64,000 nucleotides of DNA from Polyporus tsugae (taxonomy: Eukaryota > Basidiomycota > Agaricomycetes > Polyporales > Polyporaceae): positions 434,001 through 498,000 of the forward strand of contig JAHRBS010000015.1 in the NCBI GenBank assembly GCA_024305745.1, written 5' to 3'. The notes under the pieces are model-generated. The model ran no database searches. It saw nothing but the letters and a program-made list of their open reading frames with translations, and was not told where the DNA came from. Positions 1 through 10,200 of this stretch are shown piece after piece (position 1 is the first letter of the stretch; each line of letters starts with the position of its first letter). The position numbers were made by a program, and so were the translations under genes.

Positions 1-59
1 CGAAGCTCCTTCGAAAGTTGCGCTCGAGCGTGCTCGGAGTCCTCTGTATCACTATCTAG
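1..59 (+). CDS. 3' end of tandem gene family, copy 1 (partial)
   Basis: The window opens inside the last exon of a gene. The frame starting at base 3 reads 18 residues, KLLRKLRSSVLGVLCITI, then TAG at 57-59. It matches the last exon of copy 3 (19804-19874), which ends GMLCIPI, and the similarity runs on into the 3' flank (60-220 against 19875-20040). Both ends show a Cys-aliphatic-aliphatic-Ile pattern after a basic stretch, which fits a CaaX prenylation signal; that role is an inference. The rest of the gene lies upstream of the window. The family is not one I recognise. Confidence 0.7.
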   Translation, partial: KLLRKLRSSVLGVLCITI

Positions 60-920
60 CCTTGATGGTTATCCTCACACTCCTTTGCCATTATGTAGCT
101 TGCCACGCCGCGTCGTGCGGCTTTGTACTACCACATTATAGGTTTCCAACCATCAAAGTTCCTTCAAAAAGTGCGCACTCGCGTTGACGTTCGAGAATGG
201 TTCACTGCGAGGCCCCGTCTTCCCGTTCATTCCGGGTCGTGATATTGTGCCGTACTTACTAAGACTCCAACATTTTTAAACTTGGCTCGCGAGTTGACCG
301 TGCCTAACGTGAGCATTGTGGTGACCGTTCCAGCATTGATGGTTTCGACCGCTGGGTAGAAGTTCGGGGGCCGAGATCGAAGAACAAGAACAATTGCCAG
401 CCTTGATGCGAGTGTGAGTTTGAAGCATAAAATCAAGGCATACGACGACATAACTAAGTAGTCCAAGGCTGCTGACGTTGAGATCTGAAAGTCGAACAAG
501 TGGAGGAGTTGGTAATGAGATTTGTATGTCCAAGTCTTGACGGATGAGCGCCCGTCGGGCCGAGGTTCCTTGACCAATGAGCGCCGTGCGCTTAACTCCC
601 TCCTGTGTCGTGTGGCACCAGCTTGAAGTTGCCACCGAGTACTTCGAGTGTTCCTGGTATGCGGCATCAACACGACTGGTCTCTTCAACGTGGCAAGGTC
701 GCACAATGGCTATTGCATATTTTGGGGTGTCCATGGTGAGTCGTTGCATCTAGTATCACTCTACAATTGTTTAAGAGCGCATTCCTTTGTCAATGAGGCA
801 CTGTGTGTGGGATCGTGGACAAACAAGCATACAAGTGCTAGTGCCACTGGTCCCCAATACTACTAGCCGATGCCACCAGGAGTAAAGTGCAACAAACATG
901 GATACGTGAAACACAAAGAC
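60..920. other. Intergenic: 3' flank of copy 1, then original upstream region of copy 2
   Basis: Bases 60-220 are a diverged copy of the 3' flank of copy 3. Bases from about 860 to 925 match the region upstream of copy 3 (18549 onward), starting with the shared words GCCGATGCCACCAGGA and ATACGTGAAA. They are therefore the distal promoter of copy 2, now separated from its gene by the retrotransposon block. I see no convincing coding region between; short open frames on both strands have no recognisable content. Confidence 0.6.
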
Positions 921-925
921 GATTG
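921..925. repeat. Outer target-site duplication, left (GATTG)
   Basis: GATTG directly precedes the LTR start TGTTGAGC and recurs at 13669-13673 immediately after the last LTR, in the same orientation. A 5-bp duplication is usual for Ty1/copia integrases. It shows that everything from 926 to 13668 descends from one genomic insertion event that was later enlarged. Confidence 0.93.
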
Positions 926-939
926 TGTTGAGCGCGGTA

Positions 940-1059
940 CTGCCAAGCGCTGGCAGCCAACATAGCCGCTAGGCTGTGACACCGCCATAGCGCCAGTTGT
1001 CACACATGCCAGATTACTCATAGCCTCGTCTATGATAATCACGCACAGCTCGACTGTGC
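940..1059. other. Four successive palindromes in LTR U3
   Basis: Within 120 bp there are four inverted repeats: CTGCCA-AGCGC-TGGCAG (940-956), TGTGACA...TGTCACA (975-1004), a two-step dyad GATTA-CATAG...CTATG-TAATC (1012-1040), and GCACAG-CTCGA-CTGTGC (1043-1059). They end about 40 bp before the TATA box, where activator sites would be expected. They could be dimeric transcription-factor sites or RNA/DNA hairpins; only the symmetry is seen directly. All four LTRs keep them. Confidence 0.75.
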
Positions 1060-1099
1060 ACCGTGTATGCTACTGTACAGTTCTTATGTAATCTAGTAG

Positions 1100-1107
1100 T
1101 ATATATA
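1100..1107 (+). promoter_or_regulatory. TATA box of the LTR promoter
   Basis: TATATATA lies in the middle of the LTR, followed by CGGGCTCCCCAGAGCCCCC. Transcription would start roughly 25-35 bp downstream, which would place the start of R near 1130. The start site is inferred, not visible. The same box is present in the other three LTRs. Confidence 0.65.
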
Positions 1108-1253
1108 CGGGCTCCCCAGAGCCCCCAATACAGACAGTTCTTTACACCCTACCACCATCATCACTTAACAAGCCTCAACAACCCCTCCAGGTGAGTATGC
1201 GGAGCTTCCGCTAGAGTTGCTGCCCGGTGTGGGCTTTGCCCCCAGGTTCAACA

Positions 1254-1268
1254 GGTTATGAGCCCTGC
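1254..1268 (+). promoter_or_regulatory. Primer-binding site for a half-tRNA (initiator Met)
   Basis: GGTTATGAGCCCTGC starts directly after the LTR. It is complementary to the anticodon stem-loop of fungal initiator tRNA-Met (GCAGGGCUCAUAACC), not to a tRNA 3' end. Drosophila copia is known to prime from an internal cut of the same tRNA, so this element likely uses a half-tRNA primer. All 15 bases pair in this copy. Confidence 0.8.
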
Positions 1269-1370
1269 TGATGCCCAGGTACTGCGCCGCTCATTGCTGG
1301 CTGCGACCTGTGAGGCTCCCAGCTCGCCTGGAATCCCTTCGTCGCCGTTATGGCAGACGACCTGTTGGAT

Positions 1371-1455
1371 GGATGTGGCGCGATTATCCGCTGCCTGCCA
1401 TCCACAGCAGTGGAGCTGGATGTGGCGCGCCTTCGAGGTCGCTGCCTGCCCTCCA
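1371..1455 (+). repeat. Diverged direct repeat in the untranslated leader
   Basis: GGATGTGGCGCG...CGCTGCCTGCC(A)TCCAC at 1371-1405 recurs as GGATGTGGCGCG...CGCTGCCTGCC(C)TCCAC at 1418-1455. It lies between the primer site and gag, where packaging or dimerisation signals sit in other retroelements. No function can be assigned. The second element keeps the same arrangement on the other strand. Confidence 0.7.
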
Positions 1456-1571
1456 CCAAATAGAGGGGGAACCTATGCCAGCGCGTTTTTCCATGACCGC
1501 TGCCCTAAAAAGTCTTTGTGGATGTTGACTGACACGTCTTCTTCCCTCCAGACTTTAACCCCTCTCACACG

Positions 1572-4500
1572 ATGTCGAACGCGCTCTACACCGCCGTTAC
1601 CAGCATCCTCACGGGCCCCAACTACCTCGAGTGGGCCGTGACCATGGAGTCCTACCTCCTGGCACAAGGACAGTGGAAGGTCATCAACGAGTCTCGCCCC
1701 GCCACCGACGCTGACAAGCAAGCGGAATGGGACGGACTCAACGGCAAGGCCATGGGTAACATCCGCCTTCGCCTCGCTCAAAGCATCATCAGTGCCATCG
1801 CTAGCAAGACCACTGCCGCGGACATCTAGAACCACCTCAAGACGAACTACGGGAAGCCGGGCATCCCCATCGTCTATCAAGACTTCCGTGCTGCGATCAG
1901 TCTCACCGTCCCCAGCGACTCCAATCCTATCCCAGCCCTCGACAAGCTCGAGGCGCACTTCCAGCGCCTTGATACCAACAAGTTCGACGTTTCAGAGCAC
2001 GTCAAGGGGATGATGCTTGTCTCCAAGCTCCCTCAGTCCATGGATCCCGTCATCCAGGTCTACATCTCTGGCCTCAAGGATGACGCTGCTGGCCCTGCCA
2101 TCAAGAAGATCACGCTCGCCGGCATCCGCCAGGCCGTGATCATGCACTGGGAACAGCGCCAAGGACGTCACCAGTCGCGTAACAATGCCAACAAGATCAG
2201 CGCTGTCAAGCGCAAGGGGCCGGACCCCAACTTCCGTCAGCAGCAGCAGCAGCGCCCTCAGCGGCAGCAGCAGCAGCAGCAGCAGCAGCGCCCTGATGGG
2301 CAGCAGCAACAAGGTGGACGCTCTCGCGGCCGCCGCTCTGGACGTGGTCGTGGTGGACAACCAGGTGCGCACCAACATGCGCACTTTGCCCATATGGTTG
2401 ACGTGGCGCCTTTTGCCCACATCACTGACGTCCCAACCACGATCACCCAGGGCCCCAGCGGAGTGGAGGATCCGCGCGCTCTCATGCACAAGCCCGTCCG
2501 CGCAAAGACAGGGGACAACAAGTACCCCTCGCTCACGTCTGCCATATCCCTCGCCGAGGAACTCGGCATCCAGCCGACGTTCGAGCGCATCCGCATCCTC
2601 GAGGACCTCGTCCGACTCCAACAGGCCCCTCGCGCCCCGGAGGAACAGAACCGCGCGGCCTCGCCCGCGGCCACCCCACTCGCATCTTCATCAACCCAAT
2701 CTCCGACGATGAGTGGTGGCGACGACTTGCCCAGTGGCACCGAGGAGAGCAGCAGTTCGCAGTTCGAGGACTCGGACAGCGAGGAGGACCGCGCGCCCAA
2801 GCGCAAGCGCACCCTCAGGGAGCGCATGTCAGAGCGCACCCTAGAGGAGCGCCTCGCCCCTCTGGACGACCCGATGAACGAGCTGACGGACGACGAGGAC
2901 GTCGTGTCGCTTGGCGTGGTTGAAGATGAAGTTGAATCTTTCTTCGATCAGTACTGGTCAGTCTATTCTTCTCCCCACAACAAGTTGTATGCTGACTTCG
3001 CGCCCTTAATGGCAGCTGATAATGTCGCAAGTCCCTCTTGTCGTGTAAACAGCCCGCATGTATCTGTAGCTATAGAGCAGAATACATGTCCTCACCACTC
3101 TTCACATGCTAAGTGTGCGCGCTGTAAGGGAAAGAATAAGCAGATTGAACGGCAAGACTCGAACATGTGGATGCTCGACTCAGGAGCGTCAATGCACTTT
3201 ACGTTCAACATGAGTGACTTCGCCGATTTCCGGTACTACAAAGTCCATCGACCGCTATACACAGCAGATGGGGTCACGTTCATGACTGGTGAAGGGACTG
3301 TCTTCCTAACTTTAGAGTCTGGAAAGACCATAAGGCTGATGAATGTCGCCTTGGTCCCAAATCTTACCAACAAACTTGTTTCAATGGGAGCATTACTCCG
3401 TGAAGGAATGAAAGCGCGTGCATCGACTGCTAGTATCTCCTTCTACCAAGCAAATGAGCTTGTAGTCACGTTTCAACCACGAAACGTTGGTGACACTATT
3501 TATGTCATCTTCACGCAGCCTTTACTGGCGCGAAACATGATCACAGCCTTTGAAGCTGTCGACTATGATACTCTACACCGTCGCTTAGGACACCCTTCGC
3601 GCGATGTGCTGAGACATGCTCGGAAACACACTGACAAGTGCCCGCATGTTGAGATTCCCAAAGAGGACTCGATTTGCCGAGGATGTGCTGAAGGCAAAAT
3701 GCCATCGCAATCCCATCCGCTCGATCTTAGACGAGCGTCGAAACCTTTTGAGCTAGTCCACACGGACCTCAAAGAATTCCCTGTCCCTTCGTACCACAAA
3801 CACAAGTACGCTATACTGTACTATGATGACTACACTTCACACGTGTGGACCGTCAAACTTCGTACCAAGGACACTGCCCTACAATCTACGCGACAATGGT
3901 TGACATATGTCGAAAACCAATATGGCGCGAAGGTGCAGAAATGGAAATCTGATGCTGGAGGTGAATTGAAATCAAAAGCCTTCACGAATATGCTCAAGGA
4001 CAGAGGCATCGAGATTATAACCAGTGCACCACACATTCATCAACAGAATGGCCGTGCCGAGCGCATAATTCGTACGCTCATGGACAAAGGGGAGGCAATG
4101 CGACACAACGCTTGCATACCTCAGTCCTGGTGGGAATTCTCCTTTGATCATGCTACACACGTCTATAACAGGACGCCTATGCGTCGTCTGGAATGGCGAA
4201 CCCCCTATGAACTTCTATACGACTCCAAGCCAGACATTAGCCACCTACGCGTCTTTGGATGTGGAGCCTATGTCTTCTTGCCACCTGAAGTGCGGAAGAA
4301 TAAACTATCCCCCAAATCGGAGTTGATGGTTTACCTTGGCATCGGCGATGGAGGTCACAATTATAAGTTCATGCGCCTACCAAACAATGTCATCTTTACA
4401 GCTGCTCAAGCACTATTTGATGAACATATGTTTCCGAAGTGTCCGCACGAGCAGAAGTGACAGAGGCAGCAGATTGCGCCCAATGAAGAGGAATCACAGG

Positions 4501-6956
4501 AATCCGCGGACCAAGTCCCCGCTCCTAAGAATCTCCCTGATGACAATGAGGAGCCACATCGTCCTCCCAAAAACCTTCCTTCTAAAAAGGACAAGGGCAA
4601 GGCACGAGACGTCGCACCTCCTGCACCACCGGCTGAACTACCTGTACAGCGTACTTCACGCAGACAGACGCCGCGAAGTGTGCATAGCCCTGTGTTGCCG
4701 CAATCTCCTCCGGTTGAAAGATCTGGCGCGAGTTCTCCGCGACGATCTGGGAGAGAACAGAAAGTACCAGTTCGCGAAGGGAATGTCTATGGTGAATCAC
4801 GACACCCTACAGACATTTTCAAGGACATAGAGAAACGGGAATCGTGGAAGAAAATGGTTGAAGTTCGTGGAGAAACGAGTCGCTCTCGTACCGCGCCACC
4901 ATCCAGAGATGAGAGGCTTCCCGGGCCTAGCTCTTCTCAATCACTTCCGCGATCACGCGATGAACCCGTACTCCGTCCACCTTCGAAATGGACCACGCCA
5001 CGGGAGCCTGCTCCCATGATCTCACCTAGTAGCAGCGACGCTGAGGAAGAGGATGACTCTGGTCCCATACCGGAACCTATACCTGCAGAGCCAGTCCCTC
5101 CACCTCACTCAGGCGCTCCTAGTGAGCAAAGCTCAGAGGCACACTCAAACGAAAGTTCTGAGGAAGAAACTGATGATGAGGACGAATCATCTGAATACGA
5201 AGATGATGATGATGAAGACGCGTCCTCAGAGGAAGTCGAAGATGCCCTGCGTGATCCAGACGGAACTGATGTGGCAGAACTATGCCGGGAAGGGGGAGCA
5301 TATCTCATCCAATACCTTATTTCTAAGGCTATCCCACCAGACGATGAGGGGGAGAAGGCCTCGCCACTTAATGTGCGCGAATGGACCTTCCGTGATATCG
5401 CTGTCCTACCAAAGGATGAGCGAAAGGAGTGGTTCAACGCTTGCCGCGAAGAATTAGAGGCTCTTCGCAGGCGCGATGTGTATGACTTGGTTGACCGGCC
5501 CAAAGGGCGAAAGGTCGTCAAGAACCGCTGGGTATTCGACGTCAAAACTGACGGACGAAAGAAAGCCAGGCTTGTTGCGAAAGGCTTCTCCCAGGTCGAA
5601 GGCGAAGACTTCGACAAAATATTCTCCCCAGTTGTACGATTCGAGACAGTGCGTCTCATCACAGCATTAGCAACGCTCGAGGACTGGCATATCTCAGGCC
5701 TCGATGTACGCAGTGCCTACCTATATGGCAAGCTGGACGAAGAGATATATATGGAGCAGCCAGAAGGGTTTCGCACACCCGGCACAGAGCACAAAGTCCT
5801 CAGACTCAAACGTGCTCTATATGGGCTTAAGCAGGCAGGTTTAGCGTGGTGGCGCACCTTGTCTGAGTCCATGACATTGATGGGCTTTAAACGGCTCAGC
5901 AATGATGCAGGCATATACATCTACAAACGCTCTGATGGAGCACTTGTAGTTGTTATCGTCTACGTTGACGATGCACTCTTTTGTGGGCGAAATAGGAAGC
6001 TCGTAGCTGAACTGAAAGCTCGCTTCATGAGAAAGTGGGAGTGTCGAGACCTTGGCGATGCCAAAGAGTTCTTACGCATGCGTATTACACGCAAAGGCAA
6101 CGATATCCACCTGGATCAATGCGCCTACCTAGAGAAAGTACTGGAACGTTGCGGCATGACTAATGCGCGACCAGCTACTACTCCGCTCCCAGCAGGTTAC
6201 CAACCTGAGCCCAACAAAGAGCAATCCACACCAGAGCTTCGCTCTAGGTTCCAGACAGTCATCGGTTCCCTACTGTATATCATGTTAGGAACAAGGCCGG
6301 ACTTAGCCTTCGCTGTGACAAAATTGTCCCAGTTTGCATCCAACCCATCTGAGGAGCACCTCAAGCGTGCACTCTATATCTGCCGCTATCTGGTTGGAAC
6401 CAAGGATTACTCCCTGGTTTACAAAGGCAAAGCTCAGACTGGCTTAGTTGCCGGTACTGACTCTGATTGGGCATCAGATCCCAACACTCGACGCTCGCAG
6501 ACAGGATTCTTCCTGAAACTAGCGGGTGGTGTTTTCTCGTGGACTTCACGTGCACAGAAAACGATTGCTCATTCCTCAACTGAGGCTGAGTATATGGCGA
6601 TGAGTGATTGTAGTCGCCAAGTAGTCTGGGTTCGCAACCTACTTGCAGAACTCGGCTACTATATCGATCATATACCTCTTTCTGGAGATAACCAAGGGTC
6701 TATCTTCATTGCATCGAATCCAGTAACGGAGCCGAGGTCTAAACACATCGACATCCGCTATCACTACATTCGGGAGGTACATGAAAAGGGCATCGTCGAC
6801 CTATTCTACATTGAAGGTGACGACAATCCCGCCGATATATTCACCAAGAACTTGGGAGCGACGAAATTCGTTAAATTCCGCTCTCAACTCGGGCTCCACT
6901 TTCCACGGCCAGCTTATAGCGCCAAATCCGCTTTCGTACCCATGCCGAGTACTTAG
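1572..6956 (+). pseudogene. Ty1/copia Gag-Pol polyprotein, left copy, two in-frame stops
   Basis: One reading frame of 1794 codons runs from ATG 1572 to TAG 6954-6956, broken by TAG at codon 86 (1827-1829, TGG in the other copy) and TGA at codon 963 (4458-4460). Gag carries a Gln-rich CAG tract near codons 224-243 and a Cys/His cluster (CPHHSSHAKCARC). Protease has DSGAS at about residue 536. The pre-integrase domain has the HHCC pattern ending CRGC. Integrase has the D-D-E set HTDL, KSDAGGE (794) and NGRAE (830), with D35E spacing. Reverse transcriptase has YVDD at 1464. RNase H follows with GTDSDWASD and STEAEYMAMSD. The TGA falls between integrase and reverse transcriptase and is shared with the other copy. 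The product would be inactive unless stops are read through or proteins come from another copy. Confidence 0.95.
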
Positions 6957-6957
6957 C

Positions 6958-6966
6958 GAGGGGGAG
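6958..6966 (+). promoter_or_regulatory. Polypurine tract
   Basis: GAGGGGGAG lies immediately before LTR B and just after the pol stop codon. This is the usual place and composition of the plus-strand primer. The same tract recurs at 13332-13340 before LTR D. Confidence 0.85.
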
Positions 6967-7294
6967 TGTTGAGCGCGGCACTGCCAAGCGCTGGCAGCCA
7001 ACATAGCCGCTAGGCTGTGACACCGCCATAGCGCCAGTTGTCACACATGCCAGATTACTCATAGCCTCGTCTATGATAATCACGCACAGCTCGACTGTGC
7101 ACCGTATATGCTACTGTACAGTTCTTATGTAATCTAGTAGTATATATACGGGCTCCCCAGAGCCCCCAATACAGACAGTTCTTTACACCCTACCACCATC
7201 ATCACTTAACAAGCCTCAACAACCCCTCCAGGTGAGTATGCGGAGCTTCCGCTAGAGTTGCTGTCCGGTGTGGGCTTTGCCCCCGGGTTCAACA
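6967..7294 (+). repeat. LTR B (3' LTR of the inner element), at the centre of the inverted structure
   Basis: 328 bp with the same ends as LTR A. It shares GGCACTG at positions 11-17 and CTGTCCGG near its end with LTR C, and differs from C at one visible site (CGTATATG against CGTGTATG). With 38 bp of internal sequence before it, it forms the 366-bp spacer between the two inverted arms. Confidence 0.93.
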
Positions 7295-7299
7295 GATTT
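7295..7299. repeat. Inner target-site duplication, now inverted (GATTT)
   Basis: GATTT follows LTR B and is the reverse complement of AAATC at 13298-13302, next to LTR C. Both come from the same point in the element's 3' internal region (6924-6928 in the left arm, within GCCAAATCCGC). Opposite orientation of the two copies marks an inversion after insertion. Confidence 0.85.
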
Positions 7300-10200
7300 G
7301 GCGCTATAAGCTGGCCGTGGAAAGTGGAGCCCGAGTTGAGAGCGGAATTTAACGAATTTCGTCGCTCCCAAGTTCTTGGTGAATATATCGGCGGGATTGT
7401 CGTCACCTTCAATGTAGAATAGGTCGACGATGCCCTTTTCATGTACCTCCCGAATGTAGTGATAGCGGATGTCGATGTGTTTAGACCTCGGCTCCGTTAC
7501 TGGATTCGATGCAATGAAGATAGACCCTTGGTTATCTCCAGAAAGAGGTATATGATCGATATAGTAGCCGAGTTCTGCAAGTAGGTTGCGAACCCAGACT
7601 ACTTGGCGACTACAATCACTCATCGCCATATACTCAGCCTCAGTTGAGGAATGAGCAATCGTTTTCTGTGCACGTGAAGTCCACGAGAAAACACCACCCG
7701 CTAGTTTCAGGAAGAATCCTGTCTGCGAGCGTCGAGTGTTGGGATCTGATGCCCAATCAGAGTCAGTACCGGCAACTAAGCCAGTCTGAGCTTTGCCTTT
7801 GTAAACCAGGGAGTAATCCTTGGTTCCAACCAGATAGCGGCAGATATAGAGTGCACGCTTGAGGTGCTCCTCAGATGGGTTGGATGCAAACTGGGACAAT
7901 TTTGTCACAGCGAAGGCTAAGTCCGGCCTTGTTCCTAACATGATATACAGTAGGGAACCGATGACTGTCTGGAACCTAGAGCGAAGCTCTGGTGTGGATT
8001 GCTCTTTGTTGGGCTCAGGTTGGTAACCTGCTGGGAGCGGAGTAGTAGCTGGTCGCGCATTAGTCATGCCGCAACGTTCCAGTACTTTCTCTAGGTAGGC
8101 GCATTGATCCAGGTGGATATCGTTGCCTTTGCGTGTAATACGCATGCGTAAGAACTCTTTGGCATCGCCAAGGTCTCGACACTCCCACTTTCTCATGAAG
8201 CGAGCTTTCAGTTCAGCTACGAGCTTCCTATTTCGCCCACAAAAGAGTGCATCGTCAACGTAGACGATAACAACTACAAGTGCTCCATCAGAGCGTTTGT
8301 AGATGTATATGCCTGCATCATTGCTGAGCCGTTTAAAGCCCATCAATGTCATGGACTCAGACAAGGTGCGCCACCACGCTAAACCTGCCTGCTTAAGCCC
8401 ATATAGAGCACGTTTGAGTCTGAGGACTTTGTGCTCTGTGCCGGGTGTGCGAAACCCTTCTGGCTGCTCCATATATATCTCTTCGTCCAGCTTGCCATAT
8501 AGGTAGGCACTGCGTACATCGAGGCCTGAGATATGCCAGTCCTCGAGCGTTGCTAATGCTGTGATGAGACGCACTGTCTCGAATCGTACAACTGGGGAGA
8601 ATATTTTGTCGAAGTCTTCGCCTTCGACCTGGGAGAAGCCTTTCGCAACAAGCCTGGCTTTCTTTCGTCCGTCAGTTTTGACGTCGAATACCCAGCGGTT
8701 CTTGACGACCTTTCGCCCTTTGGGCCGGTCAACCAAGTCATACACATCGCGCCTGCGAAGAGCCTCTAATTCTTCGCGGCAAGCGTTGAACCACTCCTTT
8801 CGCTCATCCTTTGGTAGGACAGCGATATCACGGAAGGTCCATTCGCGCACATTAAGTGGCGAGGCCTTCTCCCCCTCATCGTCTGGTGGGATAGCCTTAG
8901 AAATAAGGTATTGGATGAGATATGCTCCCCCTTCCCGGCATAGTTCTGCCACATCAGTTCCGTCTGGATCACGCAGGGCATCTTCGACTTCCTCTGAGGA
9001 CGCGTCTTCATCATCATCATCTTCGTATTCAGATGATTCGTCCTCATCATCAGTTTCTTCCTCAGAACTTTCGTTTGAGTGTGCCTCTGAGCTTTGCTCA
9101 CTAGGAGCGCCTGAGTGAGGTGGAGGGACTGGCTCTGCAGGTATAGGTTCCGGTATGGGACCAGAGTCATCCTCTTCCTCAGCGTCGCTGCTACTAGGTG
9201 AGATCATGGGAGCAGGCTCCCGTGGCGTGGTCCATTTCGAAGGTGGACGGAGTACGGGTTCATCGCGTGATCGCGGAAGTGATTGAGAAGAGCTAGGCCC
9301 GGGAAGCCTCTCATCTCTGGATGGTGGCGCGGTACGAGAGCGACTCGTTTCTCCACGAACTTCAACCATTTTCTTCCACGATTCCCGTTTCTCTATGTCC
9401 TTGAAAATGTCTGTAGGGTGTCGTGATTCACCATAGACATTCCCTTCGCGAACTGGTACTTTCTGTTCTCTCCCAGATCGTCGCGGAGAACTCGCGCCAG
9501 ATCTTTCAACCGGAGGAGATTGCGGCAACACAGGGCTATGCACACTTCGCGGCGTCTGTCTGCGTGAAGTACGCTGTACAGGTAGTTCAGCCGGTGGTGC
9601 AGGAGGTGCGACGTCTCGTGCCTTGCCCTTGTCCTTTTTAGAAGGAAGGTTTTTGGGAGGACGATGTGGCTCCTCATTGTCATCAGGGAGATTCTTAGGA
9701 GCGGGGACTTGGTCCGCGGATTCCTGTGATTCCTCTTCATTGGGCGCAATCTGCTGCCTCTGTCACTTCTGCTCGTGCGGACACTTCGGAAACATATGTT
9801 CATCAAATAGTGCTTGAGCAGCTGTAAAGATGACATTGTTTGGTAGGCGCATGAACTTATAATTGTGACCTCCATCGCCGATGCCAAGGTAAACCATCAA
9901 CTCCGATTTGGGGGATAGTTTATTCTTCCGCACTTCAGGTGGCAAGAAGACATAGGCTCCACATCCAAAGACGCGTAGGTGGCTAATGTCTGGCTTGGAG
10001 TCGTATAGAAGTTCATAGGGGGTTCGCCATTCCAGACGACGCATAGGCGTCCTGTTATAGACGTGTGTAGCATGATCAAAGGAGAATTCCCACCAGGACT
10101 GAGGTATGCAAGCGTTGTGTCGCATTGCCTCCCCTTTGTCCATGAGCGTACGAATTATGCGCTCGGCACGGCCATTCTGTTGATGAATGTGTGGTGCACT

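Larger units (their letters stand above)
926..1253 (+). repeat. LTR A (5' LTR of the outer, host element)
   Basis: 328 bp with TGTTGA...TCAACA ends, forming a 6-bp terminal inverted repeat. It differs from LTR D (13341-13668) at three positions that I can see: CACGCAC against CATGCAC, CTGCCC against CTGCCT, and CCCAGG against CCCGGG. The U3 part is full of dyad symmetry, a TATA box lies at 1100, and a strong 5' splice-site motif lies at 1191. Confidence 0.95.
1191..1551 (+). other. Predicted leader intron spanning U5 end, primer site and leader
   Basis: CCAG|GTGAGTATG at 1187-1199 is a near-perfect 5' splice site inside the LTR. CTTCCCTCCAG ending at 1551 is a good 3' splice site 20 bp before the gag ATG, with branch-like TGACTGAC upstream. 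Splicing would remove the primer-binding site (1254-1268), so spliced RNA could serve only as mRNA and unspliced RNA as genome. This is an inference from motifs; both copies keep the splice signals. Confidence 0.45.

Noticed and set aside
2238..2292. CAG microsatellite as a separate repeat
   Set aside because: It is the Gln tract of gag in frame, present in both copies, and needs no separate explanation.
1992..2839. Long minus-strand frames opposite gag (up to 209 codons), mirrored in the right copy
   Set aside because: They are composition-driven shadows of the GC-rich gag frame, with runs of Leu or Cys from the CAG tract and no independent conservation.
5105..5662. Minus-strand 185-codon frame opposite pol
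   Set aside because: It overlaps the reverse transcriptase frame and is Ser-rich only because the sense strand encodes an acidic GAT/GAA tract.
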